5,704 bases of DNA, from assembly GCF_021107415.1 (NCBI RefSeq), contig NZ_JAIOSW010000266.1, forward strand, positions 1-5,704, written 5' to 3'. The stretch comes from Desulfobacula sp. GTDB lineage: Bacteria; Desulfobacterota; Desulfobacteria; Desulfobacterales; Desulfobacteraceae. The notes beneath the pieces were generated by a model, which ran no database searches, was not told the origin of the DNA, and worked only from the letters and a program-made list of their open reading frames with translations. The stretch's first letter is position 1; every line of letters begins with the position of its first letter. The translations under genes and the position numbers were made by a program. Shown piece after piece: positions 1-4,941 of this stretch.

Positions 1-296
1 AAAATCATGGAGATTTTCCTGCCCCGGATATGATGCATCGCTTTTATCGGCAGGGTGAAAATATTTTGATTGTTGAATATTGCCTGGCCTTGAACAATCC
101 GTGACACCGGTTTTGGTAAAAGCCTCATGATACTGAGAGCAGTGACGCTTTTGCCACATCCGGACTCTCCTGCGATGCCGAGTATTTTGCCTTTTTTAAG
201 TTGAAAATCTACCTGTTCAACAGCCTGGACAATTCCAAGTTCCGTGTGAAAATCAACCACCAGATCCATGACATCTAAAATGATCTGATCAACCAT
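1..296 (-). CDS. Oligopeptide/dipeptide ABC transporter ATP-binding protein (OppD/DppD or YejF N-terminal half), partial
   Basis: This is the N-terminal 98 codons of an ABC ATPase; the rest lies beyond the left edge. Reading starts at the ATG complementary to 294-296 and gives MVDQIILDVMDLVVDFHTE, the usual start of OppD/DppD-type ATPases. The Walker A motif GESGCGKS is at residues 43-50, followed by VTALSIMRLLP, which is typical of the peptide/nickel family. The fragment stops at KISMIF, just before the expected Q-loop glutamine. A good Shine-Dalgarno (AAGGTGGAG, 306-314) sits 9 bp upstream, inside the end of the binding-protein gene. The 6-bp intergenic gap shows one operon with that gene. 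The product would energise peptide import at the inner membrane. Because the neighbour is YejA-like, this could be a stand-alone OppD or the first half of a YejF-type double ATPase; the visible part cannot decide. Confidence 0.9.
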   Translation of the reverse strand, partial: MVDQIILDVMDLVVDFHTELGIVQAVEQVDFQLKKGKILGIAGESGCGKSVTALSIMRLLPKPVSRIVQGQAIFNNQNIFTLPIKAMHHIRGRKISMI

Positions 297-302
297 AGCT
301 GC

Positions 303-2186
303 TTACTCCACCTTAAATCGTTCATCCACAATAACAATCGGTTGAAAAACCTTATCCTTTTTCAAGGCATTGAGGGTTTCATCCTTTCTTTCGGCATTCA
401 CCCAAAAAAGGCCGCCGGTTGTGGATGAAAAAGGATCAAACAGGCTGTCGGATCGTTTGGTTCCATGAAAATCAGGAAGTTCAAGCCATCTCCAATACCC
501 CAGCCGAACATAGGGAACCATAAATGTCGGCACAAAGGCTCCGGTTTCATGAATGAACTGCTGTATCTTTAATGACAGTTCTATTCTTTCATCTTCATTC
601 AGACTTGCCCTGTATTTATCAATCAATTCATCCAGCCCGGGATCATCCGTGTTGGTAATGTTATTGGTCTGCGGCTTATGGGCATTGTCGGAATGCCACC
701 CCTGCCAATAGGAGGGTCTTATGTTGGTACTCCATCCCATCCATGCGACATCATGATTTTTTTCCAAGAATTTTTTAAACATTGCAGTGGAATCCAGTCG
801 TTCAAGCAGTAATTCAACCCCTGCTTTTAATGCATCTTCTTTCAGCACCACAAGTCTTGGCGTATGTTCCTCATAACTGTATGTGACCTTAACAGAAAAT
901 CTTCTCCCTTTTCTTTGCCAGATACCATCACTTCCCCTTGTCCAACCGGCAGATATCATTAAATCTTGAACTTTTGCAATATCATAAATCCTTGGTTTTA
1001 TCGTGTAGTTGGTATATTGCCCATACCCGAAAAATGCCTGGGCCAGCCTGAAATAATCTTTCCTTAATACATTGTTTATAACCTTTTCAATATTCATTGC
1101 ATGGGCGAATGCATAACACAGGCGCCTGTCTTTGAATATTTCCCTATCCTGATTAAGCCACATCCCCTGTGCGGATCTCTCCTGATCATTAAAAAACCAT
1201 ATTTTATTGATATATCCCTCTTGAAACAGAGAAATATTAGATTTTTCATGCCAATATTTGGGCATTGTCAAACCAAAAACATCCAGTTTCCCTTTTTTAA
1301 AATATTCCCATTGAAGATTAAAATCCCGGATCACATCAAACACGACAGCATCAACATTGAAGCGGTTTTTTAAAAATTTCTTGTCTCTAGCCCACCAGTC
1401 TTTTTTTCTTTTGAATTTGATAAATTTTCCTTTTTTGAAATCATAGATCTGATAGGCCCCGGTATTGGGAACAATCTTCCAATTATATTTTTGGACAAAT
1501 GTTTCATCAAGTGTTCCAAAATAATGCTTTGGTGTGGGTGAAATTCCTAGTTTCAAGTGAAGATCCGGCACGGCTTTCGTGCTTTTTACCCCAATGGTAT
1601 GATCATCATAGACAATGACCGCTTCTATTTCTTTTGTGTAGTAATCATTATACCAGGGAGCAATAATATGTTCAGACCGCATAAATTCAAGGGCATATAC
1701 ATAGTCCCATGCCGTAACAGGCTCACCGTCCGACCATTCAGCATCTTTGGAAAGCTTGAAGTACATGGTTTTCTTATCATCTCCAAAGGCCCAGCGTGTG
1801 GCAAGCTCAGGAATAATATTGTCTGTATTGGGATGAATATTAATCAGGGATAATTGATTGTCTAAGATTGCACTTCTGAACGAGCCGTTTGAATCCGGTC
1901 CCACCACCCTGAACGTCATGGGAAAACTTGTGATAGCAGAATGAAGGATTCCGCCTTTTAGTGCCCTTTTAGATGAAAAAACCGGATCTGATTCATTGGT
2001 CAGCCATTTAATATTATCCGGCAAAACAGCATATATTTTTTCCTTGGTCGTGACAATAATTTTTGAGCCTGATTCTGACCCGGATTGCTCTTTTTGCCTG
2101 CTTTTTTGTGTATCATTGTCCCCACAGCCTGCCAGACAGAAGCAACACAGCAATATCAGGGCGAACATCATTAGTTTAAATTTCAT
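303..2186 (-). CDS. Extracellular solute-binding protein family 5, YejA-like peptide-binding lipoprotein
   Basis: This protein captures peptides outside the inner membrane for an ABC importer. I chose the ATG at 2186 (627 aa) because it gives a textbook lipoprotein signal: MKFK, a hydrophobic stretch, then lipobox LAGC with Cys21. A Ser/Gln/Lys-rich linker follows (about 22-45). An in-frame TTG at 2225 would add 13 residues rich in Glu and is less likely, although the Shine-Dalgarno for 2186 is poor (AAGG about 16 bp away). Family-5 landmarks include EWSDGEPVTAWDYVYALEFM (about 150-169) and VPNTGAYQI (239-247). The block KDWWARDKKFLKNRFNVDAV (from 262) and the C-terminal FWVN resemble YejA, the binding protein of the Yej peptide/microcin C transporter, more than classical OppA. 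Length fits the family. Its stop is 6 bp from the downstream ATPase gene. The substrate is unknown; a peptide is inferred from the family. Confidence 0.88.
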   Translation of the reverse strand: MKFKLMMFALILLCCFCLAGCGDNDTQKSRQKEQSGSESGSKIIVTTKEKIYAVLPDNIKWLTNESDPVFSSKRALKGGILHSAITSFPMTFRVVGPDSNGSFRSAILDNQLSLINIHPNTDNIIPELATRWAFGDDKKTMYFKLSKDAEWSDGEPVTAWDYVYALEFMRSEHIIAPWYNDYYTKEIEAVIVYDDHTIGVKSTKAVPDLHLKLGISPTPKHYFGTLDETFVQKYNWKIVPNTGAYQIYDFKKGKFIKFKRKKDWWARDKKFLKNRFNVDAVVFDVIRDFNLQWEYFKKGKLDVFGLTMPKYWHEKSNISLFQEGYINKIWFFNDQERSAQGMWLNQDREIFKDRRLCYAFAHAMNIEKVINNVLRKDYFRLAQAFFGYGQYTNYTIKPRIYDIAKVQDLMISAGWTRGSDGIWQRKGRRFSVKVTYSYEEHTPRLVVLKEDALKAGVELLLERLDSTAMFKKFLEKNHDVAWMGWSTNIRPSYWQGWHSDNAHKPQTNNITNTDDPGLDELIDKYRASLNEDERIELSLKIQQFIHETGAFVPTFMVPYVRLGYWRWLELPDFHGTKRSDSLFDPFSSTTGGLFWVNAERKDETLNALKKDKVFQPIVIVDERFKVE

Positions 2187-2199
2187 TGCTTTAGCACTT

Positions 2200-2298
2200 C
2201 TACCTTTCTCTTCCTTCTCTAACAATATCCACTATTTCCTGCATCGTAATATTGGCTTTAATTGATGGAACATCTAAAGTGTTATTTTTTTTTATAAT
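2200..2298 (-). other. Short open stretch between vapC and the binding-protein gene (possible gene remnant, leader peptide or VapC extension)
   Basis: Between the TAA of vapC and the binding-protein start, one frame is open for 32 codons and ends in TAG at 2200-2202. It has no standard start at its beginning; the only ATG is at 2244 and would give a 14-residue peptide. The translation looks protein-like (TLDVPSIKANITMQEIVDIV, then REGRER), with an amphipathic, charged end. I do not recognise it. It could be the tail of a lost antitoxin-like gene, a leader peptide ending 13 bp before the lipoprotein ATG, or an extension of VapC reached by slippage on the A9 run at 2285-2293. It could also be chance. 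Confidence 0.3.
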
Positions 2299-2647
2299 TT
2301 AAACCCAATTCGGTAGCAGTGATTTTAAGTCTTCTGTCAACAGTCCACAACTTTACTTGGCCTAATTGAGCTGATGCTAAAAGATGTATATCGACGAAAC
2401 CGATTCCTCGGCCATTTAATTGATTTTTATCAATAAAATATAGATATTCATTAAATTTAATTTTAGGAGCCATCGGCAAGGCTTGTAATAAAGAAATAAT
2501 TTCTTTTCGATTTTTTATATTCCCACATGCCAATTCACCTATGATATGGGTGTGGCACATCACATCACCGTCAAAGAGCAATTTTTTTAAATGCTTTTCA
2601 CTGCTTCTAAGGTGGTTGATCCATAAAGAAGTATCAACAAGAATCAT
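2282..2647 (-). CDS. vapC: VapC-family PIN-domain ribonuclease toxin
   Basis: This is a 121-residue PIN-domain protein, the usual VapC length. VapC toxins are Mg-dependent endoribonucleases, often cutting tRNA or rRNA, that arrest growth when the antitoxin is lost. The start MILVDTSLWI places the first catalytic Asp at D5. E38 lies in the helix HTHIIGELACGN, and D86 with D104 in GFVDIHLLASAQ and LWTVDRRL, so the full acidic quartet is present and the toxin looks intact. The ATG overlaps the vapB stop by 4 bp (ATGA, 2644-2647), with only a weak A-rich Shine-Dalgarno, which suggests translational coupling to the antitoxin. The last codons lie in a run of nine A (2285-2293) just before TAA. The cellular target cannot be read from the sequence. 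Confidence 0.92.
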   Translation of the reverse strand: MILVDTSLWINHLRSSEKHLKKLLFDGDVMCHTHIIGELACGNIKNRKEIISLLQALPMAPKIKFNEYLYFIDKNQLNGRGIGFVDIHLLASAQLGQVKLWTVDRRLKITATELGLNYKKK

Positions 2648-2847
2648 ATTTTTTCTTTCATTGATCTTCGTCGTGGAATAGAGCGTAATTCTTTTTCTGT
2701 GCCCCCAAGCTTGGCAAGTCGTTTGCTGCTTTCGCGCGCAATTAAAGCCTCAAGACCAAGCCGGACCAAAGAAGTTTTTTCTTTGATACCTGTTAAAAAA
2801 GATGCTTTCTCCAGCATTTGATCATCTATGTTTAATGTGGTTCTCAT
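2644..2847 (-). CDS. vapB: VapB-family antitoxin (DUF2191 type)
   Basis: This antitoxin binds and neutralises VapC and, as a complex, represses its own promoter. The protein begins MRTTLNIDDQMLEKASFLTG, the standard N-terminus of this VapB group, a short DNA-binding strand followed by helices (KEKTSLVRLGLEALIA). A C-terminal toxin-binding tail rich in Arg and Lys follows (KRLAKLGGTEKELRSIPRRR). It is 67 residues from the ATG at 2847. Another in-frame ATG at 2853 would add Met-His. I prefer 2847 because MRTT is the family start and because the predicted transcript would begin about there. Neither start has a Shine-Dalgarno. The gene overlaps vapC by 4 bp. Both starts lie inside or next to a perfect palindrome at 2848-2863. 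Confidence 0.92.
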   Translation of the reverse strand: MRTTLNIDDQMLEKASFLTGIKEKTSLVRLGLEALIARESSKRLAKLGGTEKELRSIPRRRSMKEKI

Positions 2848-2883
2848 ATGCATATATATGCATTATTTATGTGCGAATGTCAA
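2848..2883 (-). promoter_or_regulatory. vapBC promoter with overlapping palindromic operator
   Basis: A consensus -35 box TTGACA reads on the minus strand at 2883-2878. A 17-bp spacer leads to CATATA (2860-2855); 18-19 bp spacers give the equally AT-rich ATATAT or TATATA. The -10 lies inside a perfect 16-bp palindrome, ATGCATATATATGCAT (2848-2863), the expected kind of site for VapB or the VapBC complex. Binding there would block RNA polymerase directly. The predicted start of transcription (about 2848) falls at the vapB ATG, implying a leaderless or nearly leaderless mRNA. Confidence 0.6.
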
Positions 2884-3089
2884 CTGACTTATTGAATTCA
2901 CCCAAAATAATCACGGTGCAGCTGCCGTGAAAGTTAAGTTCACCGCTTTGTCCGAGTTACAATAAGTTCAACTGGCCAGCTGTACTATGGAAGGTCTATA
3001 ATTTGTCTGAAAGGGTCATAAACTCCATTCTCAACCTGATAATGGGGGAAGAGCTATTACATATTTCAGCCTTCATGATAGCCAAAGGC
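2884..3089. other. Intergenic region between vapBC and the PEP-CTERM gene, no gene recognised
   Basis: I find no convincing gene here. A short imperfect palindrome lies at 2911-2930 (TCACGG and CCGTGA arms around GCAGCTG). A 25-codon open frame on the plus strand ends at TAA in 2963-2968 (it reads NNHGAAAVKVKFTALSELQ near its end), but it lacks a start and is unassigned. A longer open frame beginning at 3003 on the plus strand runs into the antisense of the PEP-CTERM gene and has no Shine-Dalgarno, so it is treated as spurious. Confidence 0.4.
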
Positions 3090-3137
3090 CCCAACTATAG
3101 GAGGAATAAAGACGAATTTACTCCTCCAAAAGTTGGG
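3090..3137 (-). terminator. Strong hairpin downstream of the PEP-CTERM gene
   Basis: The arms CCCAACT (3090-3096) and AGTTGGG (3131-3137) enclose GGAGGA (3100-3105)/TCCTCC (3122-3127) and TAAA (3107-3110)/TTTA (3117-3120), with a 6-nt loop (3111-3116). In all there are about 18 pairs with one small internal loop and one mismatch. It begins 14 bp past the TAG of the PEP-CTERM gene (3152-3154). No run of U follows it on the minus-strand transcript, so it is a non-canonical terminator or a 3'-end stabilising hairpin rather than a classical intrinsic terminator. Confidence 0.55.
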
Positions 3138-3151
3138 ATATTATTTTATCA

Positions 3152-3715
3152 CTATTTTTTTCTTCTATTAATTCCTGCAAGACCCAAGATGCCAAGACCC
3201 AAAAGGAACATTGTTGCAGGCACTGGGACAGCCGCCGCGGTTATTTCGGGATCGGCCTCAGAGTACCATATCTGATTGTTCGTATCTCCTGAGACCGCGT
3301 ATGCTAACTGTACCGGATTACCCAGAGTTACTCTGTTCCATATGAGGTAAAAATCATCGTTATCGTCGCCCCCTCCAACAATTCCGTTAATGTCATCGAC
3401 GACCCCACCCACCATTGATACGGCCGGATTACTATATATTGCGTTAATGAATCCTATCTCTGATATCCCGTAAGTGTATCCATTGATCATCAGATCTATA
3501 GATATTAAGGATGTGATAGGATCCGTTAGTGAGTCAGCCTCATATAATAGGGTGCCGGTCACCGGTGATGTCGGGGGCGGAATGGACATTCCACCTGAAT
3601 TTTTCATATCAAATGAAAACTGCATCTCAATTGGTGTGGCCCATACTGTCACCGTTAAGCTCCAAACTGAAAAACCTAATAAAAACATTAACACATATCT
3701 GAATAACCTTTTCAT
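3152..3715 (-). CDS. PEP-CTERM sorting-domain protein (exosortase substrate), otherwise uncharacterised
   Basis: This is a 187-residue exported surface protein. It has an N-terminal signal peptide (MKRLFRYVLM, then a hydrophobic core, probable cleavage after VWA at residue 26). The C-terminal PEP-CTERM signal has VPVPATMFLLGLG from residue 163, a transmembrane segment (about 168-181) and the basic tail NRRKK. Such proteins are recognised by an exosortase (EpsH/XrtA type) at the inner membrane and are linked to extracellular polysaccharide and biofilm or floc formation. The central part (27-160) is beta-rich in appearance, with a Gly/Asp-rich stretch GIVGGGDDNDDF (111-122) that might bind metal; I do not recognise its family. 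The start is well supported by AGAGGAG (3722-3728), 6 bp before ATG. It appears to be a single-gene unit with a sigma-54 type promoter upstream and a hairpin after the stop. No exosortase gene is in the window. Confidence 0.9.
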   Translation of the reverse strand: MKRLFRYVLMFLLGFSVWSLTVTVWATPIEMQFSFDMKNSGGMSIPPPTSPVTGTLLYEADSLTDPITSLISIDLMINGYTYGISEIGFINAIYSNPAVSMVGGVVDDINGIVGGGDDNDDFYLIWNRVTLGNPVQLAYAVSGDTNNQIWYSEADPEITAAAVPVPATMFLLGLGILGLAGINRRKK

Positions 3716-3736
3716 TTCAGACTCCTCTTTATAAAT

Positions 3737-3760
3737 AATTAAAAATCAGCATTTTTAATT
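3737..3760 (-). repeat. Perfect inverted repeat in the leader of the PEP-CTERM gene
   Basis: AATTAAAAAT (3737-3746) and ATTTTTAATT (3751-3760) form a perfect 10-bp stem with a 4-nt loop. In the minus-strand transcript it lies 8 nt upstream of the Shine-Dalgarno (3722-3728), so it could affect mRNA stability or ribosome access. Being entirely A-U it is a weak stem and would melt easily. Confidence 0.5.
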
Positions 3761-3834
3761 CACTCTATTTTATCGACAAAGGTGCCGGTCACAGTATATA
3801 AATTCATAATTGCTCTATATTATCTTAATTCATT

Positions 3835-3850
3835 GCAAGAAACATACCAA
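3835..3850 (-). promoter_or_regulatory. Candidate sigma-54 (RpoN) promoter of the PEP-CTERM gene
   Basis: Read on the minus strand, TTGGTATGTTTCTTGC (continuing AA) matches the sigma-54 consensus TGGCAC-N5-TTGCA. The -24 GG and -12 GC are exactly 10 bp apart, the -12 element TTGCA is perfect, and the -24 TGGTA has one change. Transcription would start near 3823, leaving a leader of about 108 nt before the ATG at 3715. PEP-CTERM genes in other bacteria are known to be driven by RpoN with the PrsK/PrsR two-component system, which supports the call. Confidence 0.55.
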
Positions 3851-3958
3851 CACTATTTTGGAGATATATAAAACATTACAACCGTCTGAACTCATTGGCA
3901 AATTTCTATAATTTAAAAAAAACTAATTAATCAAGAGTATTAATCAATTTGAAAATTT

Positions 3959-4024
3959 TAAAATTAGGTAAATAATGTAATAAAATTAGGTAAATAATGT
4001 AACACTTTTAGGAAAACAATTACC
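3959..4024. repeat. Tandem 22-bp direct repeats (two perfect, one degenerate)
   Basis: Copies at 3959-3980 and 3981-4002 are identical over 22 bp (core TTAGGTAAATAATGTAA). A third segment at 4003-4024 keeps the same phase and shares the core TTAGGnAAAnAAT (12 of 22 positions overall). A TAGGTAA (3987-3993) and TTACCTA (4020-4026) pair also forms an inverted arrangement. A spacing of about two helical turns suggests a factor bound repeatedly on one face of the DNA. The array lies about 110-155 bp upstream of the sigma-54 candidate and 138-203 bp upstream of motA. Confidence 0.7.
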
Positions 4025-4063
4025 TATTTTGCACTCGGCTTCCCTGGAGTGTACAAGTAAATC

Positions 4064-4092
4064 TTGACCCTAAAAATATTATCATATAGCAT
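4064..4092 (+). promoter_or_regulatory. Possible sigma-70 promoter of motAB
   Basis: TTGACC (4064-4069), a 17-bp spacer and TAGCAT (4087-4092) form a moderate sigma-70-like promoter, which would leave a leader of about 60-65 nt before motA. I saw no sigma-28 (FliA) promoter match in the same stretch. A small inverted repeat, CGTCT (4116-4120) and AGACG (4130-4134), lies between it and motA. Confidence 0.3.
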
Positions 4093-4161
4093 GGGCGTTG
4101 AATCATTATTATATTCGTCTTTAAGGTATAGACGTATTTTGCGAGGATAATTAAGTTTAAT

Positions 4162-4941
4162 ATGGATATTGCATCTTTTATAGGTATTATTTCCGGTCTT
4201 TCGTTAATCATCAGCGCTATTTATATCGGCGGAGACCTTCACAATTTTGTAAATGTTCAGGGCCTGATGATCGTATTTGGCGGGACCATTGCCACAACCC
4301 TGATTACATTTCAGTTCAGGGATGTTCTTGCCGCGTTTAAGGCAGCTTATTTTGTTTTTTCAAAAGATAAAGATGATCCCAATGAAGCCGTGGCAACCAT
4401 GATCAAGCTCAGTCATATCAGCAGACGTCAGGGGCTTCTGGCACTCAGTAAAATTAAAACAGATTCCCTTTTCTTAAAAAAAGCCTGCGGCCTTCTGGCA
4501 GACGGCTCCTCCGAGGAAGTTATTCGCGCGGCATTAACTACAGAGATTCAATCTCTTCAAATGAGGCATTTTATTGTCCAGGATGTATTCAGAAAAATGG
4601 GGATATATGCTCCGGCCTTTGGAATGCTCGGGACTTTGATCGGTCTTGTTCAAATGTTGAGCAGGCTCCAGGACCCCTCAAATATTGGCCCTGCAATGGC
4701 TGTTGCTCTGCTGACCACTTTTTACGGTTCTTTATTATCAACTTTGTTTTTCCTGCCCATTGCAGGAAAACTTCGATCCAGAACCGTTATTGAAATTATC
4801 AATCTTGAAATCAAACGGGAAGGTGCCATTTCAATTATCAATAACAACAACCCGGTTATTATTTACGAAAAACTTTCCAGTTTTATTTCCTCAAGATTGC
4901 GCAAACCCCTTGTTAAGATGAATCTAAAACAGGAAAAATGA
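4162..4941 (+). CDS. motA: MotA/PomA-type stator subunit
   Basis: This 259-residue inner-membrane subunit forms, with MotB, an ion channel that turns ion flow into torque. It has four membrane segments: about 4-22, 33-52, 149-168 and 178-200. The start MDIASFIGIISG matches the PomA group, and residue numbering runs parallel to PomA through the channel. YAPAFGMLGTLIGLV gives P151 and T158, and IGPAMAVALLTTFYG gives T185 and T186; these Thr residues are associated with Na-driven PomA stators. The cytoplasmic loop keeps R88 and R89, but the acidic cluster expected at 96-99 (E96, E97 and E99 in PomA; E98 in E. coli MotA) reads S96, K97, I98, K99. The Shine-Dalgarno is distant (GAGGA, 4143-4147, 14 bp spacing). 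The gene overlaps motB by 4 bp. MotA versus the ExbB/TolQ family is settled by the MotB partner. Confidence 0.93.
   Translation: MDIASFIGIISGLSLIISAIYIGGDLHNFVNVQGLMIVFGGTIATTLITFQFRDVLAAFKAAYFVFSKDKDDPNEAVATMIKLSHISRRQGLLALSKIKTDSLFLKKACGLLADGSSEEVIRAALTTEIQSLQMRHFIVQDVFRKMGIYAPAFGMLGTLIGLVQMLSRLQDPSNIGPAMAVALLTTFYGSLLSTLFFLPIAGKLRSRTVIEIINLEIKREGAISIINNNNPVIIYEKLSSFISSRLRKPLVKMNLKQEK

Noticed and set aside
2187..2225. Upstream TTG start adding 13 residues to the binding protein
   Set aside because: The extension is rich in Glu/Lys and would precede an already complete lipoprotein signal; the ATG at 2186 gives a normal signal length with the lipobox Cys at 21.
2200..2930. vapBC as part of an integrated mobile element
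   Set aside because: No integrase or transposase, tRNA or flanking direct repeats could be found around the module; acquisition by transfer remains possible but unsupported.
3003..3275. Plus-strand 90-codon open frame
   Set aside because: No Shine-Dalgarno, its second half is antisense to the well-supported PEP-CTERM gene, and the protein has no recognisable features.
3551..3792. 12-bp GC-rich repeat GGTGCCGGTCAC at 3551-3562 and 3781-3792
   Set aside because: One copy is coding (VTGT of the PEP-CTERM protein) and one is in its predicted leader. A pair of 12-mers is roughly expected by chance in a window this size, and no inverted or tandem context supports function.
3716..3823. Cyclic-di-GMP or other riboswitch in the PEP-CTERM leader
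   Set aside because: The leader is AT-rich and lacks the conserved GEMM core sequences or any multi-stem fold I can recognise.
3926..3947. Direct repeat ATTAATCAA (3926-3934 and 3939-3947)
   Set aside because: Short and low-complexity in very AT-rich DNA; no link to the 22-bp array phase.
3959..4026. CRISPR array or insertion-sequence end
   Set aside because: The 22-bp units are directly adjacent without spacers, and no transposase, terminal inverted repeats or target duplication is seen nearby.
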